Shown: positions 51,616-61,809, numbered from the stretch's first letter. The stretch is DNA of 64,000 bases from Ipomoea triloba (GCF_003576645.1 NC_044920.1:17042990-17106989), one strand, 5' to 3'. Notes: generated by a model from the sequence alone, not told the origin. Numbers and translations: made by a program.

Positions 51616-53402
51616 TGTTAGGAACATCATGTAATAGGTTTTGATGATACCAACTGTTAAGTAGAAATCCCCAAGTCTCGATGCATAGGCAAAACGCTGT
51701 AAGTTCGACAAGTAAACCAAGAGCGAAAATACAACCGGGTAACTTTGAGCTCAACTCGGAAAATATTTAAGCTTAAGGTAAACCTGTTTGAACATCTTAG
51801 AAGTCTCGTGTTGTAATCATATAGACAGATCAGAAGAAAGCATGGGACAACTCTGGAGGAATAAGGGTCTGCGAGACATCAACTAAGTCTCGAGACATAA
51901 GCAGAGTTCGAGAGGTAGGACCTCTCGATACAGCTATCTAGTTCGAGACATAAACAGAGTTCGAGAGATAGACCTCTCGATATATGAGTACGAGACATCA
52001 AGCAATCAAGATATCAACCTTGGTCTCGATACACTAACAATTCTCCAACAAAGCTGAATGACGGTCAGGAAGCATACTTAAAGCTTGGAGAAGAAGAATA
52101 TCATGGAGATAAAATAATGAAGAGGTGCCGAACGTGAAGATTTCAAAATGGGCGGAAATGGATGACACGTCAGATTTCCACCACAAACGGTCAAAAGGTG
52201 CACCAATGCTGAAGTGGTCTGATTCCCTACAAACAAGGAATAATGGGAATATAAAAAGAGTAACTTTTACCAAAAGACGAAAGTGGAGCATGGACTCAAG
52301 AAAGTGAACTATGGAATATTCACTACAAGACAAAGAGGTTCAAGTTACAAGATCACCACTCCATGAAATATGCTGAAAATACGCAAGACCCATGATCAGC
52401 ATGGGAGACAAATTTCAAACGGAATAATTTTCCCTCCAACGGAATTATTCCTCTACTCTCATATAAAAAGGACGTGAAGACACAAAGCAAAAAGGGGGAA
52501 CAAGTTCGAAATTCTCAAGAGGTGTCTGATTAAAACGTTCAAGTGCAAGTACTAAATTTGGAATATCATCCTGATATTCAAAACAGCGAGAAAACACATC
52601 TAGTGTTTAAGAGAGTTACAAAGCTTAAACTGTTATACATCTAGAAGGTGACCGAAGCTGCTCTACATCGAAGTTGATTCAACGATAGCTTGTGGTCAGA
52701 TTGGAGCCTGTTACATTCAACTGTGACAACCAAAAACACCTTGCTTTGGATTAAGCAAGAGAGGTGGAGTAACCTGGCAGCTGTCCGAGTGAAAGAAACC
52801 TGAGGCTTGACGCGGGCTTGGTGATCAAAGGTCAAGTGCTCGAGAGGTGGAGTAGCTGGAAGCGGGGAGAAAGACCTTGGAGAGGCGGAGTAACCTGGGA
52901 GCTGTCTTGTGAAGATCCTGAGGCTTGACGCGGGCTTGGTGATCAAAGGTCAAGTGCTCGAGAGGTGGAGTAACAAGAAGCGGGGCGAAAAACCTGAGGC
53001 TTGAGGCGGGCTTCGTGATCAAAGCTCAAGCGCTCGACATTGTACTAAAAAGGGAAGTTTTAGTGCAATCCTTCCAGGGAGTTTCTGGAAGAAGAGTGGA
53101 CGTAGGCGGGTTGGCCGAACCACTTAAAAATCTCTCTTGCATTTACTTACTACTTTTATCTCTCGCTAACCTCTCGATTGCACTGCATATAAACACACTT
53201 CTCGAACTAACTCAAACTCGTGCTAACTAAAAGGGGATAACATTTCCGCTGCGCATAAAACTTTGTCTTCACCTCGTGAGGTATCAAACCTAAACATCCT
53301 AAGTTCAATACACACGAGAGGTCGAAAAGATTTGCAAAATCTTATACAAGTCTATTCACCCCCCCCCCTCTAGACTTGTACCCCATCCCCTTGAGACCAA
53401 CA
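51616..53402 (+). repeat. 3' LTR of the SIRE-like element
   Basis: 1787 bp, same ends and internal repeats as the 5' LTR, followed by the duplication CCTTT. Confidence 0.95.
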
Positions 53403-53407
53403 CCTTT

Positions 53408-54023
53408 GAACAGAAAGAGATTTTGTTCATCTAAACCAATTGGTCACCCGGCTTTAGCAAGTAGTCCACTAAAGCCTTTGTTTTGCCAAATACTCACTTG
53501 TAGTGGAATTTCATTAGCACAAAGATTGTATTTGACTAAAGGGATTTGGAGATCGTGCCCACAAGGAAGACCTAAACATAACTTTAATAACTTGCCACAG
53601 GGCCTGGGGCATGGAATGTCTCACAGCAACATACATAACTTCATTGGACAGAGACGGGATGAGCATTGACAAAATAGAGGAATCTTGATGGACCCAATAT
53701 TTTGCCACAGAATTGGTTACAATGGAACAGTCATCGGGAGCCTGAGCAAAGGAAGTCGGGGATGATAGCATGCCATCAACATGTCTATTAAGATTTTGAC
53801 TGCGGAGAAAAGGAACAAGCGGAGTTTTTCATAATAGATAATCAGATGAGGTGAGTTTAATAAAGATAAAGTGATGAGTTCTTTGTAGAGTATTTATTGG
53901 AGTTGGGGGTGGAGAGGTGATATCTAAGATGGTATGGGAGGAGGTGGAGGTAGTGGTGGTGTCGTTGGTCGGTGGTGGTGATGGCAGCGCGACGTCATTG
54001 GTGGTGGTAGGGATTGTAGCCAT
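53408..54023 (-). pseudogene. Old copia gag, N-terminal fragment
   Basis: Minus-strand ATG at 54023-54021 opens a Thr/Pro/Ser-rich start (about 35 residues), followed by Phe-Ile-Lys-Leu-Thr-Ser-Ser-Asp-Tyr-Leu-Leu, the usual start of a copia Gag domain. A stop breaks the frame near 53830, and another frame continues (53771-53514) with Val-Trp/Val-His text. The SIRE-like element is inserted at 53402. Confidence 0.75.
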
Positions 54024-54049
54024 GAATCGTTTGATCTACTAATATCGGA

Positions 54050-54235
54050 TGAGAACAATAATTTACTAAGAATTTTCGTATTAATCAATCGTATTTACAA
54101 AGTATATGAAGGTCAATATTTATAAGAGTACAAGGATTAGTCCTAGCTTGGTCAGGAGTGGTGAAAGATAGATTTACAATAATATAGTTAGAGGGACAAT
54201 GAGTTCTAGTGTTGATAGAATATAGAGTCCTAATA
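54050..54235 (-). repeat. 5' LTR of the old minus-strand copia
   Basis: Partner of 33801-33998; a degenerate Met-tRNA primer site may lie just inside (about 54030-54045). Confidence 0.7.
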
Positions 54236-54347
54236 AGGTTAGCTAACGACCTTCTCAAGCATGAAAGAATGATTTCAGTGTAAACGTTCAGCCTTTGTCA
54301 TTGACCTTATAAATACTACTTAATTTGGAATAACATTATATTTAGCT

Positions 54348-54505
54348 GGCTAAAGTGTCATCCCGCACCATGAACTACAACGGATTCTTCATGCCGCACC
54401 CTAAACTTATGCCGCACCCTAAACTTTCATAAGTGACTTTTCAATCCATAAACCATTAAATTTTTTCCATTTAGCAATTTTTACAAGTTTCCTACAGGTT
54501 ACCGG
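54348..54505 (+). repeat. Left terminal inverted repeat of the Pack-MULE
   Basis: Pairs with 55918-56052. Confidence 0.9.
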
Positions 54506-54812
54506 TAATAATATGCTTACATGGAATTTTTTAATATTTTATTTCATTTTTTTTTTTTGCTTTCGGCTTCTTCATTCTTTCTTCAAACGCCCAGATAATC
54601 CAAACCCCTTTGAGTTGAATGTACGTCCTCTCTCACAACCCCGCCCTCACCAGAAACTCTTTTAGTGTCATTTCTCTGGGCGTAGATTGTCTCCTGGCTT
54701 AGATTGTCCTCCCTCACAACCCAGTCCTCTCCCGTCATTGTTATTGCTTTCATGGCCACCATAGCCTCCATGGCTTGCCAGATACCTGGAACCTTCTCCT
54801 TTCAGAGGCTGG

Positions 54813-55013
54813 TGTGAACTTCTCTACGAAATCCTGCTCGCAATCTTTCTTCTTCCACTAGGTGTCTGCCCCCGTCACGGTTGCTGCACCGTGGGGTTCT
54901 TCATATTCTTGGTGTTGACTATCATGGGCTACATCCCGTGCGTCATCTACGTTCTCTATGCTATCGTCTTTGTGGATCGGGACCGCTTTGATCATTACTA
55001 CTCTCTTGCCTAG
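54813..55013 (+). pseudogene. Captured PMP3/RCI2 (UPF0057) membrane-proteolipid gene fragment
   Basis: A 66-codon frame ending at TAG (55011-55013) reads as the plasma membrane proteolipid 3 / RCI2 (low-temperature and salt-induced) family. These are small proteins with two membrane helices that help keep membrane potential under salt and cold stress. Visible family features: Cys-Glu-Leu-Leu-x-Glu-Ile-Leu-Leu-Ala-Ile (start), Pro-Leu-Gly-Val-Cys-x-Arg-His-Gly-Cys-Cys, Gly-Tyr-Ile-Pro, Tyr-Ala-Ile-Val-Phe-Val-Asp-Arg-Asp. It matches the longer plant subgroup with an acidic tail. Conserved positions are altered (second Pro to Leu, Leu to Pro before Arg-His, Gly after Gly-Tyr-Ile-Pro to Cys). 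No in-frame ATG precedes it; upstream ATGs (54752, 54770) are in another frame. It runs without an intron, and about 180 bp of 3' untranslated-like DNA follows. Probably a decaying capture rather than a working gene. Confidence 0.85.
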
Positions 55014-55219
55014 TAGGCCTTTGTACTAAGTTTAGTCCCGATGCACTTGCAGTCTAGTCCATCTTTTAATATCTGTTGTGGTGTATTTGTTTAGTCAATT
55101 GGTCTTTCGATTTAATTTGTGGTGGTTGTGTTGATTTGCAGACTGGGATTTGGGTTTCATATAAGCGCATGTAACTTCAGACTGAACTATCTGTTTTATT
55201 ATTTATGGGATTTTTGTTG

Positions 55220-55221
<2 letters not shown>

Positions 55222-55309
<88 letters not shown>
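55222..55309. repeat. (AT)n(GT)n compound microsatellite inside the Pack-MULE
   Basis: About 19 AT and 25 TG dinucleotides. Confidence 0.95.
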
Positions 55310-55312
<3 letters not shown>

Positions 55313-55917
55313 TGTATAGGACATTTATATATATAGACCAACCACCACAAAATCTTAGGTCGTTGTTAAGATTCTTTGTTCATGGAAATGGAATTGTTGG
55401 ATTGGTGAATAATGGGAATTGAACTAGCGAAGATCACACATTCACACTGTAATTTTAAAGCCACATGTCCACATCAATTGTTTCTGGGCATGAGAGGTTT
55501 CATGGGTTCATGAAATTGGTCTCGCAATCTTTGTTCATGTCCACATGTCCGCCGCCGTGCGTGTTACCAAAACGATGGTCGCCATTACTAAACATGAAGA
55601 TCAAGGCAAAACTGCAGGAGAAAGGGAAGTAGCTCGCCATGCGCAGAAAGGAGGGAGGGAGGGAGGGCGCACGATCAACAAATCCGTGACATCACCTCTC
55701 AGCATGAACACGATCAAGCCAAGCCTTGGAAAGCAACCAAACAAACCCAGGATGATATTGCACTGATTGTTGTTATTCACCGGCGATGCCTGATACTTCG
55801 AAGACTCCATTGCCACTTCCTTTCTCTCCCTTCCGCTAATTGTCAAGTATTTTGTTATTATAATTAAATTTGGGAAGATTGACTTAAAAAGAAATCCTTA
55901 CCTGTGCCAAGTCATCC
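55310..55917. other. Right interior of the Pack-MULE
   Basis: A 73-codon frame (55545-55766) begins 'MSAAVRVTKTM' but has no recognised family; a GGGA repeat lies at 55650-55668. It may be a second captured piece, unproved. Confidence 0.35.
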
Positions 55918-56052
55918 TCAAACCGGAAAACTTGTAAAAATTGCTAAATGGAAAAAATTTAATGGTTTATGGATTGAAAAATCACTTATGAAAGTTTAGG
56001 GTGCGGCATGATGAATCCGTTGTAGTTCATGGTGCGGGATGACACTTTAACC
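55918..56052 (-). repeat. Right terminal inverted repeat of the Pack-MULE
   Basis: Inverted copy of the left end; ends CTTTAACC before the duplication TATTTAGCT. Confidence 0.9.
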
Positions 56053-56061
56053 TATTTAGCT

Positions 56062-56330
56062 CCTCATCACCTAATGTTTTTTCAAGTAAATGATTATATA
56101 TTTGTGATAAGTTAATTATAATTGACCTTATAAACACTCATTAACTAGGATAAGAATTGGATTAGTACTAAGGATAATCTAATGAATAACAACTGTAATA
56201 AAACCAAAAAAAAAAAAAGAACATTGAGAGAGTAAATGTTGGAAGCAAAATATATTTGAAGTAATTGAGATTAATATAAGGTAATTGAGTGTTTTTTTCA
56301 TAACATGTAGCTAGCTATTGTAAGTGTTGC
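56062..56330. other. AT-rich interval, no gene
   Basis: Includes an A-run (56205-56218) and a short repeat of text also seen at 54300 ('attgaccttataaa'). Confidence 0.5.
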
Positions 56331-57766
56331 TCGAGTAGTTGATCGCGAATCTTCCACTAGATTCAACAACCTTTGCTAAGACATTCCAAGTGCTTCAGCT
56401 ACCCTTAATAGTGTAAATGATATTCAACCCAACTCCTGAGCTAGTATATAAGTGGGGTCAACTATAAGGAGCAACTGGTGCTAAGGCTAAGCCTAAGAGA
56501 CCAAAAACTAGATCTATAGAAAGGTGTGCACATTCACCCATTTCAATTCCACACTTAGCTGATATTTGAAGCAGGGCATGAACCCGTCTATCTCAACCAA
56601 AGCTCGACTATTCCTAGGCAAGGTTAAAGTTGTAGTCATACTCATGCATAGCCAAAACTCAGGCTGAGCAAGCTTGGATGCAGTTGTGGCCATGCCTATA
56701 CCTAATCCTGGATGAGTAAGCTTGGATGTATGAACTTTCTACAACAATATCTCTCCAGAATCAACTAACTTTCTAATCTTGGGGAACCTCACATCATTAT
56801 GCTTAGCCAAATAAAAAGCACACTAACTATCACAAACTAGCTAAACTCCACCTTGCTCAAAACTCAGCTCCTTGACAAAACCCGAAACCCATAAAACCTC
56901 TTTAGTAGCTTTAATCACATCCATGCTTGTGCGATGCTTCAGTTGTAGACAATGCTATAATAATCTAAATTGATAAACTCTAACATATAGGTCATCCACA
57001 TAGAGTAAAGACAAAACTAGTTGTAAATCTTCTATTATCTAAATCGCCAACAGAGTTTGAATCCACATACTCTACAATCAAAGGCTCACTTTGTTGACTA
57101 CCAAAGACAATACCATGCTTCATAGAACCCCTCAATTAACGAAGAATCCACTTGATTGCCTCCCAATGTTGCATCCTTGGTTTAGACATAAACTTGCTGA
57201 CTTGACTAGCAACATGAGCCAAATAAAGGAGAGTACAAACCATAGCATACATCAAATAGCCAACTACACTAGTATTTGAAACCTTTACCATATCTTCAAT
57301 TTCACTAATTGTCTTTGGGCACTGAGAGCTTAACATGATTTACCAACGGAGTTCTTAGTAGTTTAGACTTGCGAATTCCAAACTTATCTAAGACTTTCTC
57401 AAAATTAATTTTGCTAAGTAAGCAGCCACAACTTTCTAGAACCTCTATCTATGTGAATTTCCATCCTAAGAATTTTCTTTGCAACACATATGTATTTCAT
57501 ATCAAATTCCTGACTTGGCATTGCTTTCAACATAGTAATGTTATTCATACTCTTAGTAGTTATCAATAGTAATAAAAAAAAAGTAGAAAAACCATTATCA
57601 AGGCTCTTAACATAGACATAACAATCATATTCACATCATCTGTAACCATCAACAAACATATCCACTTGGTTCCGCGATAACATGTATTGCTCATAAAACA
57701 CTGTATCCCTATTGATCACCACTTTCTTTGAAATAGGTTCCCAAAACTTGTAAGCTTTAACACCTT
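56330..57766 (-). pseudogene. Decayed copia element: reverse transcriptase end, RNase H and 3' end
   Basis: On the minus strand, integrase C-terminal text (Gly-Val-Lys-Ala-Tyr-Lys-Phe-Trp-Glu-Pro) at about 57755-57715 leads to reverse transcriptase/RNase H linker text (Pro-Lys-Thr-x-Ser-Glu-Ile-Glu-Asp-Met; Val-Gly-x-Leu-Met-Tyr-Ala-Met-Val-Cys-Thr; Val-Ser-Lys-Phe-Met-Ser-Lys-Pro) at 57330-57150. RNase H text (Ala-Thr-Lys-Glu-Val-Leu-Trp; Tyr-Leu-Ala-Lys) follows at 56920-56790. Stops and frameshifts throughout; most of reverse transcriptase is deleted. Confidence 0.78.
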
Positions 57767-57771
57767 TCTTG

Positions 57772-60081
57772 TGTTGAGAATAATTCTCAAAAAACCCAAG
57801 AAAAATAGACGAAAATAGAAAATCCACTAAAACAAAATATTACAAGAAATTCCAGGAATTTAAACCTACAACAAATGTTAGATAAACCTGGAATACAAGG
57901 GACGGTGAAGAACGGACTGTTAGATAAACCTGGAATACAAGGGACGGTGAAGAACGGACTTTGGGGTAGTTGTGGAATACAAGGGACGGTGAAGAACGGA
58001 CTTTGGGGTAGTTGTAAGCACGAGTCGAGTTGCCTCTGTCCTTAAAACCTTATTTACCGCCTCCCGGGGTACTAGAGCGTTGCGGTCTAGGTTTCCCAGG
58101 ATAAAACGTACTACAGTTCCTGCGTTTGAGCACACAAACTTGGAACCCGGCGAACGAGAACGTGGGATGAACACAGGTGACTAGAACGAAGGAAGAGCAG
58201 AGTTTAGAGGTGGAAAAACTGATTTTTCGTCTGTCCAAATGCTGCTGCTCAACCTGGAAATATATAGAAGATTAAGGAATAATGGCACATCAAATCATCA
58301 ATATGGCAATTAATTCTGGTTGTGTAACCTACGTAACAGCTCTCCACTAAGCCCATTAACAAGAGCTTTAACTTAGAATAATAACAATTGGAATTAATAT
58401 ATAAAATTAATTCCGTAACAGCTAGAGTTAAGCTCCTGAATGGTCACCACGGAGGGGCCAGAACCTGTCCACGAGAGGTCACCCAAAAGTCACGCTGGAA
58501 TACCGCCTCCGAGCCGTGACTCTTTGCATCGAGAAGTCGATTTAGGCGGACTGGGAGTGATCGGTTCTCAGCCGCGAGAGATCGACCTGTGAGCTGCGAG
58601 AGATCACATTCAGCCTGCCTAGCGCGTACTTTCTTCCTCGGCCTAGCGCGTACTTTCTTCCAATACCGCCTGCGAGCCGTGACTCTTTGCATCGAGAAGT
58701 CGATTTAGGCGGACTGGGAGTGATCAGTTCTCAGCCGCGAGAGATCGAGAGATCGACCTGAGAGCTGCGAGAGATCACGTTCAGCATGCCTAGCGCGTAC
58801 TTTCTTCCTCGAGACATCGAACATGTTCGTGTCGATTTAGGCAGACTTCCTCGAGACATCGAACATGTTCGTGTCGATTTAGGCAGACTGGAGTCGTACT
58901 TTCTTCCTCGAGACATCAAACATGTTCGTGTCGATTTAGACTTTCTTCCTCGAGACATCAAACATGTTCGTGTCGATTTAGGCGAACTAGGAGTGATCAG
59001 TTCTCAGCCACGAGAAATCACGTTCAGCATGCCTAGTCCTCGAGACATCGAACATGTTCGTGTCGATTTAGGCAGACTTCCTCGAGACATCGAACATGTT
59101 CGTGTCGATTTAGGCAGACTGGAGTCGTACTTTCTTCCTCGAGACATCAAACATGTTCGTGTCGATTTAGACTTTCTTCCTCGAGACATCAAACATGTTC
59201 GTGTCGATTTAGGCGAACTAGGAGTGATCAGTTCTCAGCCACGAGAAATCACGTTCAGCATGCCTAGTCCTCGAGACATCGAACATGTTCGTGTCGATTT
59301 AGGCAGACTTCCTCGAGACATCGAACATGTTCGTGTCGATTTAGGCAGACTGGAGTCGTACTTTCTTCCTCGAGACATCAAACATGTTCGTGTCGATTTA
59401 GACTTTCTTCCTCGAGACATCAAACATGTTCGTGTCGATTTAGGCGAACTAGGAGTGATCAGTTCTCAGCCACGAGAAATCACGTTCAGCATGCCTAGCA
59501 CGTACTTTCTTCCTCGAGACATCGAACATGTTCGTGTCGCGTGAGCGTAACCCGGCCGTACGAGACATCAGCGATGTCTCGAACTATCGCACCTTCAAGA
59601 GGTCGCAGGCAGTGACCTGAGATGGAAAAATCGCCCCCGCAAGGCCAACCAATATTTTCCCGACGACATTCGTGCCCGCGGGTGCCGGCTTACACGAGTT
59701 CAAGCCTTTTCGAACTCATTTTGGGATTTGATTTGCACCCCCCCCCCCTGCACGCGAGAGAGCCTCTATGCCATACAAGTCAATTAGCTTAAAAAAGCCT
59801 CTTGTATATATAGTGGGTGAAATCCTATTCCCAAACCAATGTGGGACAAATGCTTTCCTTAAAGGTTTTCCCACACTTTTTCCATCTCAATGGGTCTACT
59901 TTGAGAACCAATTTCTCATTCACCCATTATCCATTTTTGACCGTATAATATATCGATCTCTTCGTCTCACTACGAAGGATCCGAATCCACTTTGACCCGA
60001 CCCAAATCGGATGTGGGCCCTACATATATTTATACCACAAAATGGCCACTTAAAATGCCATTTATGCCATTTTTTCCAACA
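57772..60081 (-). mobile_element. Solo LTR with palindromic tandem repeats, inserted in copia integrase
   Basis: 2310 bp between exact duplications TCTTG (57767-57771, 60082-60086). On the minus strand it starts TGTTGGAAAAAATGG and ends TTATTCTCAACA. The integrase text of the surrounding copia resumes in register once the LTR and one duplication are disregarded, which fixes the limits. It is homologous to the LTR at 23531. Near its 3' side (57885-58020) a 45-50-bp unit with 'ggaatacaagggacggtgaagaacggact' repeats three times; the middle carries the 231-bp higher-order repeat. Confidence 0.93.
58500..59560. repeat. Higher-order tandem repeat with CGAACATGTTCG palindromes
   Basis: The marker TCAGCATGCC recurs at 58781, 59024, 59255 and 59486, giving periods of 243, 231 and 231 bp. 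Each large unit holds four sub-units of about 42 bp with CTCGAGACATCRAACATGTT and 'cgtgtcgatttagg'; CGAACATGTTCG is a perfect 12-bp palindrome. Older, diverged units lie at 58500-58780. Because 231 and 42 are multiples of three, a repetitive 252-codon frame (58786-59544) stays open. I regard it as a by-product, not a gene. Confidence 0.92.
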
Positions 60082-60430
60082 TCTTGTAACCTAGAAACAT
60101 GAACTTCTTGGACTTTGGATCATGTTTTGATATCTCACCATCTGGTATATGCACATAGGTAGGACAACCAAAAATATGTAAGTTATCAAAATTTACTAGA
60201 TTAGTTAGGTTGTCCAAACTTCTTTTGCAACCTTGCCACCCAAACATGTTTGTGGTGACCTATTGATAAGATAACATGCCATATTTACTGCCTTTGCCCA
60301 AATGTTTATGTAGAGTCCTGCATTCAGTTATAGACACCTTGCCCGCTTAATAGTAGCCATGTTCAACAGTTTTATGAGAACATTTTGTACACTGTAAAGT
60401 GCCTCTAAATCCCATACTCCTCAGAAAATT
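60062..60430 (-). pseudogene. Decayed copia integrase, upstream part
   Basis: Minus-strand text Phe-Gly-Cys-Pro-Thr-Tyr-Val-His-Ile-Pro-Asp-Gly-Glu, then Lys-Ser-Lys-Lys-x-Met-Phe-Leu-Gly-Tyr (60170-60090), preceded by diverged core text (Arg-His-Phe-Thr-Val at about 60390). It ends at a (GT)n tract. Continues at 57766 beyond the solo LTR. Confidence 0.8.
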
Positions 60431-60448
60431 TATAAAACTTAGTTTTGT

Positions 60449-60474
60449 ATGTGTGTGTGTGTGTGTGTGTGTGT
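60449..60474. repeat. (GT)n microsatellite
   Basis: About 12 GT dinucleotides at the truncation point of the copia remnant. Confidence 0.93.
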
Positions 60475-60866
60475 ATGGGATCTGGTTCAAGTAATTAAGA
60501 ATAAACTCCATGTAAAAAATGTGGATTAATCTCATTATCCATATAGGATGATCAAGATCTAGAATTTAAAGGAAAAGTATGGTGGCATTTTTATAATTAT
60601 TGCAATGTATTTAGAATCACTTGATAGTGCACTTGTGGATAACTGATAGTGCACTCATGGTTTTTACTAGTACACTCAAATTTGTGCATTATTAGTTATT
60701 CGGATGCACTATCAAATGTTTACCAATACACGGTTATAATTATGAAAATGTTATTGCACTTTTTCCTTTCTTTTTCTTATTTTCAACGATTGATTAATCC
60801 ACATGGATAAATAAAATTAGTCCATATTTTTTGAGGACTTATTCTCATATAATCCTTCTTATATAT
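60475..60866. mobile_element. Probable MITE adjoining the (GT)n tract
   Basis: Loose inverted ends ('atgtggattaatctcattatccatat' near 60519 and its complement near 60785-60830). Short words 'tgatagtgcact' are repeated inside. No target duplication seen. Confidence 0.4.
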
Positions 60867-61513
60867 AAATCAATTGTAAAAGTTTATCTAAATAACATCT
60901 TTCTTGTCAAAATTGATGTAGAGCTAAAAATGCGTACGTGTATTAAAGAAACTCCAAAAGTTACGAAGGGAATAATAATCGATAAGGCATGGTTTTAAAA
61001 AGTGATTGGCATCTGTCATGATGAGAGGAGAAATGCAATTGATTGCATTGCAACTTATCAAATTGGAGCATCTTTCTTTAGGAATATGTCTTTTCCGACT
61101 ACATTATTATAACATTATGTCATTATTTTAGTCCTCCTAGACCTTCCTTGAAGATTATCCAATTAGTAGTTAATTTGATGCCCTGATTATATTGATTAGA
61201 TTTAGGGCAGGCCAGGGGATCAAGCTAATACAGTCCCCCATGCAGCTCTCTCCATTACTCTTGAATATTATATGCACAAGGTAGCTAAAAAGAAAATGCA
61301 TGCACCTATATATATTTAATTGAAACAAGTAGAGCGATGCTAATTGTTGATGACATTATGCTAAAATTTTTTGGTGCGTCGGCGGGATACTAACTCTCTT
61401 CGCAGGCACTCTTGTCGCGTCTCAAGCCAGTAGGGATACAAATCAAGTTCAAAAACGACGTCGTTTTGCATAGTTTTATTTTTTCGTGCATCCAGCTGCA
61501 TCAATAACTCATA
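60867..61513. other. Interval without recognised gene
   Basis: AT-rich with a modest GC patch (61375-61440). No frame or element boundary is supported. Confidence 0.45.
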
Positions 61514-61514
61514 A

Positions 61515-61515
<1 letters not shown>

Positions 61516-61551
<36 letters not shown>
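61516..61551. repeat. (AT)n tract followed by TTAAAACAGAAGTG
   Basis: TCTATATAT... then TTAAAACAGAAGTG; the same junction recurs at 62624 and, shortened, at 63104. TC + AT-run + TTAAAA resembles Arabidopsis-type Helitron 5' ends. Confidence 0.7.
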
Positions 61552-61556
<5 letters not shown>

Positions 61557-61809
61557 CAGAAGTGCTAATTTTCCCGCTCATTTTAGTCCAAAAAATTTGA
61601 AATCAATCAACATAATATTATATAATAATTCCTTATCGGAAATTCTAGCCTTCTTTAGCATTCCTTATTTATGACTAAAATTGACAAAATATTCAAAATA
61701 TGATTCCATTCCTTATTATACACGGAAATTAATGAAATATTTTATTCAATTCCATTCATGTATGGATTCCTTAAACAAAATAGTTTAACATTGCGTATTT
61801 TCAATATAT

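Larger units (their letters stand above)
41098..53402 (+). mobile_element. SIRE/Maximus-like copia retrotransposon, 12.3 kb, lacking reverse transcriptase
   Basis: LTRs of 1816 and 1787 bp run TGTTAGGAACATC...GACCAACA. Flanking 5-bp duplications CCTTT are exact (41093-41097, 53403-53407). The primer site TGGTATCAGAGC is at 42916-42927 and a polypurine tract AAAAAGGGGGAAA at 51602-51614. Gag, protease and integrase are present. The sequence jumps at a single N (46290) from the start of reverse transcriptase to the post-pol region. A long extra reading frame sits in the envelope position of SIRE elements. Long LTRs plus that frame place it in the SIRE/Maximus lineage. The LTRs differ by scattered substitutions and small indels. 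Confidence 0.95.
33801..54235 (-). mobile_element. Old copia element on the minus strand, host of three later insertions
   Basis: Similar 190-200-bp terminal repeats lie at 33801-33998 (3' LTR) and about 54050-54235 (5' LTR). Between them, in minus-strand order, are remnants of gag, GAG-pre-integrase, integrase, reverse transcriptase and RNase H, all with many stops. A polypurine-like CTTGAGGGGG lies next to the 3' LTR (about 34001-34012). Later insertions, in coordinates, are 36855-37393 (hAT), 37530-40880 (non-autonomous LTR element) and 41098-53402 (SIRE-like). The protease region appears lost. Target duplication is not clear, consistent with age. Confidence 0.85.
54348..56052. mobile_element. 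Mutator-like element carrying a captured host gene (Pack-MULE)
   Basis: 1705 bp with an exact 9-bp duplication TATTTAGCT on each side (54339-54347, 56053-56061). The terminal inverted repeats are about 130-150 bp: the left reads GGCTAAAGTGTCATCCCGC and the right, inverted, GGTTAAAGTGTCATCCCGC, and they stay alike through 'ccataaaccattaaattttt' to about 54500/55920. The left arm has an extra 18-bp internal duplication ('atgccgcaccctaaactt'). No MuDR-type transposase is present. The interior holds a PMP3-family fragment and an (AT)n(GT)n tract. Length of repeats and duplication fit Mutator-like elements. Confidence 0.92.

Noticed and set aside
55545..55766. Second captured gene in the Pack-MULE
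   Set aside because: The 73-codon frame has no recognisable family; kept only as part of the interior description.
58786..59544. A 252-codon open frame
   Set aside because: It is produced by tandem repeats whose length is a multiple of three, and the opposite strand is similarly open in pieces; no start context or domain supports a gene.
58500..59560. CRISPR-like array
   Set aside because: Units are head-to-tail satellites without unique spacers, in a plant LTR.
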